From positions 2,418,001 to 2,482,000 of the forward strand of contig OY969798.1 of assembly GCA_963703165.1 (NCBI GenBank): a stretch of DNA of 64,000 bases, read 5' to 3'. Shown piece by piece: positions 16,945 to 24,808 of this stretch. Within the stretch, counting starts at the first letter, position 1. Every line of letters begins with the position of its first letter. This DNA comes from JBQTKD01 sp963703165 (GTDB lineage Bacteria; Actinomycetota; Actinomycetes; Sporichthyales; Sporichthyaceae). The notes under the pieces were generated by a model. That model ran no database searches. It was not told where the DNA came from and was given only the letters and a program-made list of their open reading frames with translations. Made by a program: the position numbers and the translations under genes.

Positions 16945-17027
16945 TGCGCGAGGGGGGACTTGAACCCCCACGACCTTGCGGCCACTGGAACCTGAATCCA
17001 GCGCGTCTGCCATTCCGCCACTCGCGC
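16945..17027 (-). tRNA. tRNA-Leu (anticodon CAG)
   Basis: An 83-nt type II tRNA on the minus strand. The acceptor stem GCGCGAG/CTCGCGC is fully paired with discriminator A. The D-arm is TGGCGGAATGGCAGACGC, the anticodon loop TTCAGGT gives anticodon CAG, there is a long variable arm (GTGGCCGCAAGGTCGT) and the T-arm is GGGGGTTCAAGTCCCCC. CCA is not encoded. The serine/leucine-type long variable arm and A73 fit leucine. Confidence 0.95.
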
Positions 17028-17243
17028 GTGTTCGCTTATGCGGGGAGAAGGCTAACACCGTGCGGGGGGCGCTCGCGCACTCGTTCGACGGCCTCCAAAC
17101 CGTTAGCGTCCAGGAACCCCGCAGATCCCGATCCGCGGGCCCGCCGCCGATAACATCGTCTGGGCAGCACGCCGACACGCGGCAGGCGGCCCGCTCGAGG
17201 GAGTCGTATCCGAACCCCGGGCGACCGCAGCCAGGAGGTGGAC

Positions 17244-18137
17244 GTGGGAGTTCTCCAGCGCTTCGAGCGTCGGCTCGAAGGTCTGGTGAGCGGCGCCTTC
17301 GCGAAGGCGTTCAAGGCCGACGTACAACCGGTGGAGATCGCCAGCGCGCTGCAGCGCGAGCTGGACGATCGCTCCGCGGTGATGGGCAAGGGCGTGATCC
17401 TTGTCCCCAACCGGTTCGTCGTCGAGCTTTCCTCGCACGACCACGACCGCCTCGCCATGTACGCGGCCACCCTGTCCGACGAGCTCGCCTCGGTGGTCCG
17501 CGAGCACGCGGAGGAGCAGCACTACCAACTGCGTGGTGAGGTCGACGTCTCCTTCGCCGAGGCCGACGACCTCGACATAGGGGTCCACCGGATCCGCAGC
17601 TCGGTGGTGTCCAGCGTCGTCTCGGTGAACCCCCCCGAGCCGCCACCGGCGCAGCCCAAGCGCGCCGCCAAGGTCGCCGCCCCGCCGCCCCCCGTCATCC
17701 CGACGCCTCCTCCTGCGTCCGCGCCGCGTCGGCACGCGGGGACCCCCGCCACGGACGTGCAGCCCGAGACCGAGCCGGCCGTCGACGTCCCCGCGGAGAC
17801 GACCGTCCTGGCCCCGCCCAAGGCCACCCCGGTGCCCTTCCTCGAGGTCAACGGCGACCGGCACCCGCTCAACCGCCCGGTCACCGTGCTGGGCCGCGGG
17901 ACCCAGGTCGATCTGCGCATCGACGACGCCGGGGTCTCGCGCCGGCACGCGGAGATCCGGATGGGTGATCCCGTGATGCTCGTCGACCTGAACTCCACCA
18001 ACGGGACCCTCATGGACGGGGCCCAGATCGGTGAGGTCGAGCTGCACGACGGCGCCGTGATCAGCATCGGCGAGACCGACCTGACCTTCCGCCAGCCGGC
18101 GAGGGCCGAAGCCGGCCAGACGCTGTCGGACGAGTAG
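17244..18137 (+). CDS. fhaA: FHA-domain protein FhaA
   Basis: A 297-residue protein. The N-terminal DUF3662-type domain starts GVLQRFERRLEGLVSGAFAK, then come a Pro/Ala-rich linker (about 135-200) and a C-terminal FHA domain with GRGTQVDLRIDDAGVSRRHAE and DLNSTNGTLMDG, the phospho-Thr-binding Arg/Ser/Asn residues being present. GTG 17244 is preferred: AGGAGG at 17233-17238 sits 5 nt upstream, while GTG 17238 would overlap it. It is first gene of the fhaA-fhaB-pstP-rodA-pbpA-pknA-pknB run. By family knowledge it binds phosphorylated partners of the Ser/Thr kinases (in mycobacteria the MviN/FhaA peptidoglycan complex). Confidence 0.94.
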   Translation: MGVLQRFERRLEGLVSGAFAKAFKADVQPVEIASALQRELDDRSAVMGKGVILVPNRFVVELSSHDHDRLAMYAATLSDELASVVREHAEEQHYQLRGEVDVSFAEADDLDIGVHRIRSSVVSSVVSVNPPEPPPAQPKRAAKVAAPPPPVIPTPPPASAPRRHAGTPATDVQPETEPAVDVPAETTVLAPPKATPVPFLEVNGDRHPLNRPVTVLGRGTQVDLRIDDAGVSRRHAEIRMGDPVMLVDLNSTNGTLMDGAQIGEVELHDGAVISIGETDLTFRQPARAEAGQTLSDE

Positions 18138-18151
18138 GCGAGGTCCGGACC

Positions 18152-18631
18152 GTGTCCGAACTGACCATCACCGTCATCCGGCTGGGTTTCCTTGCCGTGC
18201 TGTGGCTCTTCGTGCTGACGACGATCTCCGTGATGCGCTCGGACCTGTTCGGGACCCGTCCGCCGGCCGCCCGTCCGGTGCCGATCCCCGCGGCCAAGCC
18301 CCCGAAGCCGATCAAGCCCCCGCGCAACCGCCGCGGCACCCCGACCCGTCTGGTCGTCACCGCCGGCGCCCTGTCCGGCACCGCGGTCAGCCTCGCCGAC
18401 GGCATCCCGGTGACGCTGGGCCGCGACCCTGGTTCCACGCTCGTCCTGGACGACGACTACGCCTCGAACAAGCACGCGCGGATCTTCCCCAGCGACGGCC
18501 AGTGGTTGGTCGAGGACCTCGGGTCCACCAACGGCACCTACCTGGACCGCGACAAGGTGCAGGGCCCGACGCCGGTCCCGCTCGGGGTGCCCATCCGCAT
18601 CGGCAAGACCGCCTTCGAGCTGCGGAAATAG
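18152..18631 (+). CDS. fhaB: Membrane-anchored FHA-domain protein FhaB (FipA)
   Basis: A 159-residue protein from GTG 18152, 14 bp after fhaA. One N-terminal transmembrane helix (VIRLGFLAVLWLFVLTTISV), a Pro/Lys-rich linker (about 45-65), then an FHA domain with LGRDPGSTLVLDDDYASNKHA and DLGSTNGTYLDRD. In mycobacteria FipA is phosphorylated by PknA and links FtsZ and FtsQ during division. The conserved position between fhaA and pstP supports the assignment. Confidence 0.94.
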   Translation: MSELTITVIRLGFLAVLWLFVLTTISVMRSDLFGTRPPAARPVPIPAAKPPKPIKPPRNRRGTPTRLVVTAGALSGTAVSLADGIPVTLGRDPGSTLVLDDDYASNKHARIFPSDGQWLVEDLGSTNGTYLDRDKVQGPTPVPLGVPIRIGKTAFELRK

Positions 18632-18633
18632 TG

Positions 18634-18714
18634 ATGAGCGAGCGCAGCGAGGGGCAGCAGAGCGCATCCCATGCCATTCGATCGCCGAGGAACGAGGCGA
18701 TCGAATGGCATTAG
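18634..18714 (+). CDS. 26-codon upstream ORF between fhaB and pstP
   Basis: An open frame from ATG 18634, two bases after the fhaB stop, to TAG 18714: MSERSEGQQSASH then AIRSPRNEAIEWH. It ends 10 nt inside pstP, in another frame, so ribosomes translating it would cross the hairpin at 18671-18711 and stop just past the pstP start. The start matches the dispersed GAGCGAGCG element seen elsewhere in the window, so it may be repeat-derived. Whether it is translated is unknown. Confidence 0.3.
   Translation: MSERSEGQQSASHAIRSPRNEAIEWH
18671..18711 (+). promoter_or_regulatory. Perfect hairpin enclosing the pstP start codon
   Basis: A 16-bp perfect inverted repeat (atgccattcgatcgcc / ggcgatcgaatggcat) with a 9-nt loop. 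The right arm contains the pstP ATG (18705-18707), and the likely ribosome site GAGG (18694-18697) lies at the loop-stem border. In mRNA the structure would hide the pstP initiation region, suggesting translational control, perhaps opened by ribosomes reading the upstream ORF. A transcription attenuator is the alternative. Confidence 0.6.
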
Positions 18715-20132
18715 CGCTGAAGTTCGTCGCCCGGTCCGACGTCGGCCTGATCCGGGAGGGCAACGAGGACTCCGGGTACGCCGGCCCCTCGCTGCTCGCG
18801 GTCGCCGACGGCATGGGCGGGCACGCCGCGGGTGAGGTAGCGAGCTCCGTCGCGTTGTCGACGATGGCCTCGCTCGAGGACGACGTCCCGGCGACCGAAC
18901 TGCTCGGCGCGCTGGCCGCCGCGGTCCACCAGGCCAACGAGGCGATCAGCGATCTGGTCGAGAAGCACCCCCAGCTCGACGGCATGGGCACCACGCTGAC
19001 CGCACTGCTGTGGTCGGGCAAGCGCATCGGTCTGGTGCACATCGGTGACTCCCGCGCCTATCTGCTGCGTGCGGGCGTCCTGACCCAGATCACGCACGAC
19101 CACACGTTCGTGCAGCAACTGCAGGACGAGGGCCGCATCACCGCCGTCGAGGCCGCGGTCCACCCGCAGCGCTCCCTGCTGCTGCGTTGCCTGGACGGAC
19201 GTAACTCCCCCGAGCCGGACCTGTCTGTGCGCGAGGCTCAGCTGGGCGACCGGCTCCTGGTCTGCTCCGACGGACTGTCCGGGGTCGTCTCCGACGCCGA
19301 CCTCGCGCTCACGCTGAGCGGGACCGACCTGGACGAGGCCGCGGACACCCTCATCCAACTGGCGCTGCGCGGCGGTGGGCCGGACAACATCACCTGCATC
19401 GTCGCCGACGTCGTCGAGGTCGCCGAGACTCCCTCGCAGCACCCGCAGGTCGTCGGGGCCGCGGCCGGTAAGCACCGCCAGCCCGACAACTCCTCGACCT
19501 CCGAGATCGATCTGTCCGGCCTGCCCGACATGCTCGCGGGCGCCGGGGTCACCAGCCGCGGCGGCCGCCTGGGCAAATGGTGGATGCGACTGCTGATCAC
19601 CGGCGTCGCTATCGGTGTCATCGCCTCCGGGTGGACCGCGTACGCGTGGTCGCAGCGGCAGTACTACGTCGGGGCGCACAGCGGGCAGGTGGCCATCTAC
19701 AAGGGCCTGCATCAGAACGTGCTCGGCAAGTCGCTGTCCAAGCGCTTCGAGGAGGCCGGCATCAATGTCGGCGACCTGCCCGAGCTGGACCAGGAGAAGG
19801 TCGGCGACTCGATCTTCGCCGACAACGTCGAGGAGGCCCGCCAGGTCGTGGAACGGCTGCGTCAGGCCGCCGCCGTGTGCCGCGCCGAACGTCTGGCCGC
19901 GGCTGAACCGCCCCCGGTCGCGCCCACGCCGAAGCCCACCGCCTCGATCTCGGCGACGCCCTCCGGCAAGATCGCCGGCGTCGCGACCGGCAAGCCCAGC
20001 GCCTCGTCCGACCCGACGCAGTCCCCGACCCCGACCGAGTCGGCCGTCGTCCTCGAGCCCGCCCCGACGCCCACCACGCCGAGCAGCACGAGCGGGTGCA
20101 CGACCGCCCCGCCGGCCGGGATTCTTCCGTGA
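18705..20132 (+). CDS. pstP: PP2C-type Ser/Thr protein phosphatase PstP
   Basis: A 475-residue protein. The cytoplasmic PP2C domain (about 1-240) has metal-site motifs REGNEDS, ADGMGGHAAGE, GDSRAYLL, HTFVQQL and GGPDNITCIVADV. One transmembrane helix lies near residues 292-315, followed by an extracellular part with a conserved YYVG..GQVAIYKGL block and a Pro/Thr/Ala-rich tail. It reverses phosphorylation by PknA/PknB. The start codon lies in the 18671-18711 hairpin; start context AATGGCATTAGCGCTGAAG. The stop overlaps the rodA GTG (GTGA). Confidence 0.95.
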   Translation: MALALKFVARSDVGLIREGNEDSGYAGPSLLAVADGMGGHAAGEVASSVALSTMASLEDDVPATELLGALAAAVHQANEAISDLVEKHPQLDGMGTTLTALLWSGKRIGLVHIGDSRAYLLRAGVLTQITHDHTFVQQLQDEGRITAVEAAVHPQRSLLLRCLDGRNSPEPDLSVREAQLGDRLLVCSDGLSGVVSDADLALTLSGTDLDEAADTLIQLALRGGGPDNITCIVADVVEVAETPSQHPQVVGAAAGKHRQPDNSSTSEIDLSGLPDMLAGAGVTSRGGRLGKWWMRLLITGVAIGVIASGWTAYAWSQRQYYVGAHSGQVAIYKGLHQNVLGKSLSKRFEEAGINVGDLPELDQEKVGDSIFADNVEEARQVVERLRQAAAVCRAERLAAAEPPPVAPTPKPTASISATPSGKIAGVATGKPSASSDPTQSPTPTESAVVLEPAPTPTTPSSTSGCTTAPPAGILP

Positions 20133-21541
20133 GCGACCTCCTGGCAGCCGCGATCCCGTCGACCCGACGGGGTACCGAGCTGATGCTGCTGTTCTTCGCG
20201 TGGGTCATCTCGGTGGCCGCCTACGCCAACGCCGGGTACGGAGTCTCCGACGAATGGCCGCCGGGCCTGGCCGGCTACGCGGCCACTCTGGCGGCGTTCG
20301 CGTTGATCCCGCATCTGGCGCTGCGTCAGTTCGCCCGCTACGCCGACCCGGTCCTGCTGCCCTGCGTTGTCCTGCTCAACGGCCTGGGCCTGGCGTTGAT
20401 CTACCGCCTGGACTTCGACGACGAGGGTCGGACCCGCAGCTTCGGTCCGCTCGCCCCGCGCGGGGACTCCGGTATCCAACTGATCTGGACCGCGATCGGG
20501 ATCATGCTGTTCGTGGCGGTGCTGATCGCCCTGCGCGATCACCGCACCCTGCAGCGCTACACCTACACCGCGGGCGCCCTCGGCCTGGTGCTGCTGGCGA
20601 TCCCGGCGCTGCTGCCCGCGAGGTACTCCGAGGTCAACGGCGCCAAGATCTGGGTCCGGATCTCGTTGGGCGCGACGGACCTGTCCATCCAGCCCGGCGA
20701 GTTCGCGAAGCTGCTGCTGATCGTGTTCTTCGCGGGCTACCTCGTGGTCAAACGGGACGCGCTCGCGCTGGCCGGGCGCCGCGTCGCGGGCATCGACCTG
20801 CCCCGCGGACGGGACCTCGGCCCGATCCTCGTGGCGTGGCTGGCGAGCCTGCTGATCCTCGTCGGCGAACGGGACCTCGGATCCTCGCTGCTGTTCTTCG
20901 GCGTCTTCGTGGTGCTGCTCTACATCGCCACCGAGCGGACGTCGTGGCTGCTGTTCGGGGTGGTGCTGTTCAGTTCGGGCGCGTTCTTCGCCTACAAGGC
21001 CTTCAGCCACGTGCAGGACCGCGTCGACATCTGGCTGCACGCCTTCGCCCCCGAGAACGCGACCGACTCTTCCTACCAACTGGTGCAGTCGCTGTTCGGC
21101 TTCGCCACCGGCGGGATGCTCGGGACCGGCCTGGGCCAGGGCCGGCCGGACATCGTGCCGTATCCCAAGACCGACTTCATCCTGTCCACGGCGGGCGAGG
21201 AACTCGGCCTGACCGGCGTGATGGCGATCATCCTGCTCTACGGCGTGATCGTGCACCGCGCGCTGCGGGCCGCCCTGGCCGCCCGGGACTCCTTCGGCAA
21301 GCTGCTGGCCGCCGGGCTCGCGGTGATCCTCACGCTGCAGGTCTTCGTCGTCGTCGGAGGCGTGACCCGCCTGATCCCGCTGACCGGCCTGACCACCCCG
21401 TTCATGTCCTACGGAGGTTCGTCGCTGATCGCGAACTGGGCCCTGGTCGCCCTCGTGCTGCGCATCAGTGACACCGCCCGCCGTCCGGCGCCGGTGATCG
21501 CCCCGACGACCGATGCAGAGACGATGGTGCTGCGCCCATGA
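20129..21541 (+). CDS. rodA: SEDS-family peptidoglycan polymerase RodA
   Basis: A 470-residue polytopic membrane protein with about 10 hydrophobic segments. SEDS signatures: KIWVRISLGATDLSIQPGEFAKL (the catalytic-loop region; quoted in parts), QLVQSLFGFATGGMLGTGLG, DFILSTAGEELGLTG and GLTTPFMSYGGSSLIANW. Start GTG 20129 overlaps the pstP stop. The frame extends upstream to 20096, but the GTGA coupling and the family's usual N-terminus favour 20129. It polymerises glycan strands from lipid II in partnership with PbpA, encoded immediately downstream with an ATGA overlap. By family knowledge this complex drives elongation or polar growth. Confidence 0.95.
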   Translation: MSDLLAAAIPSTRRGTELMLLFFAWVISVAAYANAGYGVSDEWPPGLAGYAATLAAFALIPHLALRQFARYADPVLLPCVVLLNGLGLALIYRLDFDDEGRTRSFGPLAPRGDSGIQLIWTAIGIMLFVAVLIALRDHRTLQRYTYTAGALGLVLLAIPALLPARYSEVNGAKIWVRISLGATDLSIQPGEFAKLLLIVFFAGYLVVKRDALALAGRRVAGIDLPRGRDLGPILVAWLASLLILVGERDLGSSLLFFGVFVVLLYIATERTSWLLFGVVLFSSGAFFAYKAFSHVQDRVDIWLHAFAPENATDSSYQLVQSLFGFATGGMLGTGLGQGRPDIVPYPKTDFILSTAGEELGLTGVMAIILLYGVIVHRALRAALAARDSFGKLLAAGLAVILTLQVFVVVGGVTRLIPLTGLTTPFMSYGGSSLIANWALVALVLRISDTARRPAPVIAPTTDAETMVLRP

Positions 21542-22995
21542 ACCGACCCTTGCGACGAGTGGCGGCGGCCTGCGGACTCCTGATGGTCGTCCTGCTGCTG
21601 AACCTGAACTTCATCCAGGTGATCAAGGCCGACGACTACCGCAACGACCCGCGCAACAGCCGCGTGCTCCTCGAGGAGTACGACAAGGAGCGCGGCGCGA
21701 TCCTCGTCGCCAACGACGTGATCGCGCGATCCGAGTCCACCGACGGGCCGCTGAAGTACCTGCGGCAGTACCTCAAACCTGAGCTGTACGCGTTCGCGAC
21801 CGGGTACTACTCGCATATCTACAGCTCCACCGGCGTCGAGCGGTACGAGAACAGCATCCTGGCCGGCACCGACGACCGTCTGTTCGTCAAGCGCATCGTC
21901 GAACTGCTGACCCAGGAAGGCACCAAGGGCGGCGACGTCAAGCTGACGTTGAACCCCGAGGCCCAGGAGGCCGCCTACCGCGGGCTCGACGGGCGCCGCG
22001 GCGCCGTGGTCGCCCTGGAGCCGTCGACCGGGCGGATCCTGGCCATGGTCTCCAGCCCGTCCTACGACCCGAACAAGCTGTCCGACCACCAGGGCAAGAA
22101 GGTCACGTCAGCGTGGGACTCGCTGACGAAGGACCAGCAGAAGCCGCTGCTGAACCGGGCGCTGAGCGAGACGTACCCGCCCGGGTCGACGTTCAAGGTG
22201 GTGACCGCGGCGGCCGCGTTGATGTCGGGCAGGTACACCCCGGAGGGTCCCGTGCCGGGGCCGGCGAAACTGGACCTGCCGCTGACGAGTACCGACCTGC
22301 CCAACTACTTCAACGGCACCTGCACCCCGGGCTCGAACGAGACGACGATCCTGCGTGCGCTCGAGCGGTCCTGCAACACGACATTCGGCGCAATCGGCAT
22401 GGACCTCGGCGCCGAGGCGCTCGCCCGCCAGGCCGACCTGTTCGGCTTCGGTCAGTCGTTGAACATCCCGATGCCGGTGGCCCGCAGCGTCTTCCCCGAG
22501 AACATCAACGCCCCGCAGACCGCGCAGTCCGCGATCGGCCAGTTCGACGTACGCACGACCCCGCTGCAAATGGCGATGATCGTCGCCGCCATCGCCAACG
22601 CGGGCAAGGTCATGACCCCCTATCTCGTGGAGGAGACCCGGGCCCGCGACCTCGACGTGCTGTCGCGCACCGACCCGCAGGACCGCGGGAACGCCGTCAG
22701 CCCCGAGGTCGCCGCGGCGCTGACCCGAATGATGGTGTCGGTCGTGGAGAACGGCACCGCGTCCAACGCCCGGATCCCGGGCGTGGAGGTGGCCGGCAAG
22801 ACCGGCACCGCACAGGTCGGCGAGGGTCGCAACCCGCACGCCTGGTTCATCTCCTTCGCCCCCGCCCTGAACCCGACCGTCGCGGTCGCCGTCGTCCTGG
22901 AGAACGGCGGCTCGGAGCGTCAGATCGAGGTGGGCGGCAACCTGCTCGCCGCCCCGATCGCGAGAGCCGTCATGCGGGCGGTGCTCGACCGATGA
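21538..22995 (+). CDS. pbpA: Class B penicillin-binding protein PbpA
   Basis: A 485-residue transpeptidase. One N-terminal membrane anchor (AACGLLMVVLLLNLNFIQ); active-site motifs Ser217-TF-Lys220 (PPGSTFK), SCN (278-280) and KTG (421-423, AGKTGTAQ). The dimerisation-like N-domain is short, as usual for actinobacterial PbpA. ATG 21538 overlaps the rodA stop (ATGA), so the SEDS/PBP pair is co-translated. It cross-links peptidoglycan made by RodA. It is followed by a 94-bp gap before pknA. Confidence 0.95.
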   Translation: MNRPLRRVAAACGLLMVVLLLNLNFIQVIKADDYRNDPRNSRVLLEEYDKERGAILVANDVIARSESTDGPLKYLRQYLKPELYAFATGYYSHIYSSTGVERYENSILAGTDDRLFVKRIVELLTQEGTKGGDVKLTLNPEAQEAAYRGLDGRRGAVVALEPSTGRILAMVSSPSYDPNKLSDHQGKKVTSAWDSLTKDQQKPLLNRALSETYPPGSTFKVVTAAAALMSGRYTPEGPVPGPAKLDLPLTSTDLPNYFNGTCTPGSNETTILRALERSCNTTFGAIGMDLGAEALARQADLFGFGQSLNIPMPVARSVFPENINAPQTAQSAIGQFDVRTTPLQMAMIVAAIANAGKVMTPYLVEETRARDLDVLSRTDPQDRGNAVSPEVAAALTRMMVSVVENGTASNARIPGVEVAGKTGTAQVGEGRNPHAWFISFAPALNPTVAVAVVLENGGSERQIEVGGNLLAAPIARAVMRAVLDR

Positions 22996-23089
22996 GAGGC
23001 GCGAGCGACGCGTTCGGGCGAATGGGGCCCGGTGGCGGCGTGCGCGGGCCATCCTGGAAGTTGGCTTTGTCCGACCTGGAGCGCAGCAC

Positions 23090-24808
23090 ATGACCACGCA
23101 ACCGACCGACGGAGCGCTGCCTGCGCTCGGTGGGCGGTACCGGCTGGTCGAACGCATCGCCCGCGGCGGCATGGGTGAGGTGTGGCGGGCCTTCGACGAG
23201 GTGCTCTCCCGCCCGGTGGCGGTGAAGGTGCTGCGCCCGGAATACGCCGACGAGCAGCTCTTCCTGCAGCGCTTCCGCAACGAGGCCCGCAACACCGCGG
23301 CGCTCGTGCACACCGGCATCGCCGGGGTCTACGACTTCGGGCAGGCGTCCCTCGCGCGCACCGTCGTCCCGTTCATCGTCATGGAATTGGTCCCCGGTCA
23401 ACCGCTCTCGCAGATCATCGATCGCGACGGGGCCCTGGATATCGACAGGGCGCTCGATCTGTGTGCCCAGACCGGTCGGGCGCTGCACGCCGCGCACCTC
23501 GGCGGCGTCGTGCACCGCGATGTGAAGCCCGCGAACCTGCTCGTCACCCCGAACTGGACGGTCAAGATCACCGACTTCGGGATCGCCCGAGCCGGGGACA
23601 CCGTCCCGTTGACCCGCACCGGCACCGTGATGGGGACCGCGCACTACCTCGCCCCGGAACTGGTCAACGGTCGTGGCGTCGCGTCGGCGGCATCGGACAC
23701 CTACGCGTTGGGCGTCGTTCTCTACGAGTGCCTGGCGGGTCGGCGTCCCTTCCTCGGCGACAACCCGCTCGCCGTCGCGATGGAGCACCTGCACTCGACG
23801 CCGCCGGAGATCCCCGGCCTGCACCCGGCGGTGGCCGAGGTGCTCACCTGCGTGCTGGCCAAGGACCCCATGGCCCGCCCGCCGAGTGCGGAGGCCTTCG
23901 CGCACCGCCTGCTCGCGCTGCGCATCGAACTCGCGGCCGGGCCGCCCACCCCCGAGACCGTCGCCGAGGCGATCGGCGACCAGGCCGACCCCATCGTGCT
24001 GCGCCGCGTCGCCTCGCGGTCGTTGCGCGGCGGCCGCGGCGGGAGCGGGCATCGACGCTCCGTCGCTCAGCCGCCGCGGGACCCGCGGGCGATCACGCTG
24101 CCCGCTGTCGAAAGTGATCCCGACGCAACCGACCCGGATCTGTCGTCGTCCACGTTCGACGAGCCGCTGCGCCCGGCCGGTCGCCACCGGGCCGCGACCA
24201 CCGAGCCCCCGACCCGGCGCGGCCACCGTGCCGCACCGCCGACGCGACGCGAGCTGACCGGGGGCCTTCCCCGCCGCCCGCTGGCGATCGGCGCGGGTGT
24301 GCTCGCCCTGGTCGTCGCCATCGGTGCGCTGTGGCTGATCGAGTCCGACGACCCTTCGCTGGCGGTCGTCCCGGCCGTCGCCGGGGTCCAGGAGCACCAG
24401 GCGACCCGCACCATCAAGGCAGGCGGCTTCGGGGTGACCGTCATCCGTGAGGTCGACGACGAGGTCCCCGCCGGCGTGGTGCTCACCCAGACGCCGCGGG
24501 CCGGCACCAAGGCGCAGACCAAGACCCCGGTGTCCATCGTCGTGTCGGCCGGTCGCGGCAGCGTCGCGATCGCCAACGCGGACTGGATCGGCAAGGCGTG
24601 GGAGCAGGTCCGGCGTGGACTGGAAGATCGCGGGTTACGGGTGAGACAACGGCAGGTCAGCAGTGGGGGCGCGCCCGGTACGGTGACCGACGTGTCACCG
24701 CGGGGAGACGTCCCCGTCGGTGACCAGGTCACGGTGAGCGTTGTGGCGCCCGCGGGTGGCGTACTGGCGAAGGCGGCGGCTGAGCCGAGCGGGAAGGACG
24801 GGCGTTGA
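23090..24808 (+). CDS. pknA: Ser/Thr protein kinase PknA with C-terminal PASTA-like domains
   Basis: A 572-residue kinase. N-terminal Hanks-type domain (about 18-275): glycine loop IARGGMGEVW, VAVKVL lysine, HRDVKPANLL catalytic loop, DFGIA, and GTVMGTAHYLAPE activation segment with phosphorylatable Thr residues. A Pro/Arg/Thr-rich juxtamembrane region follows, then a transmembrane helix near 397-418. The outer part holds two PASTA-like units, starting near 424 (VVPAVAGVQEHQATRTI) and 493 (ADWIGKAWEQVRRGLEDRG). M. tuberculosis PknA lacks PASTA domains, so this extracellular part is a notable difference. The stop overlaps the pknB TTG start (TTGA). Confidence 0.93.
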   Translation: MTTQPTDGALPALGGRYRLVERIARGGMGEVWRAFDEVLSRPVAVKVLRPEYADEQLFLQRFRNEARNTAALVHTGIAGVYDFGQASLARTVVPFIVMELVPGQPLSQIIDRDGALDIDRALDLCAQTGRALHAAHLGGVVHRDVKPANLLVTPNWTVKITDFGIARAGDTVPLTRTGTVMGTAHYLAPELVNGRGVASAASDTYALGVVLYECLAGRRPFLGDNPLAVAMEHLHSTPPEIPGLHPAVAEVLTCVLAKDPMARPPSAEAFAHRLLALRIELAAGPPTPETVAEAIGDQADPIVLRRVASRSLRGGRGGSGHRRSVAQPPRDPRAITLPAVESDPDATDPDLSSSTFDEPLRPAGRHRAATTEPPTRRGHRAAPPTRRELTGGLPRRPLAIGAGVLALVVAIGALWLIESDDPSLAVVPAVAGVQEHQATRTIKAGGFGVTVIREVDDEVPAGVVLTQTPRAGTKAQTKTPVSIVVSAGRGSVAIANADWIGKAWEQVRRGLEDRGLRVRQRQVSSGGAPGTVTDVSPRGDVPVGDQVTVSVVAPAGGVLAKAAAEPSGKDGR

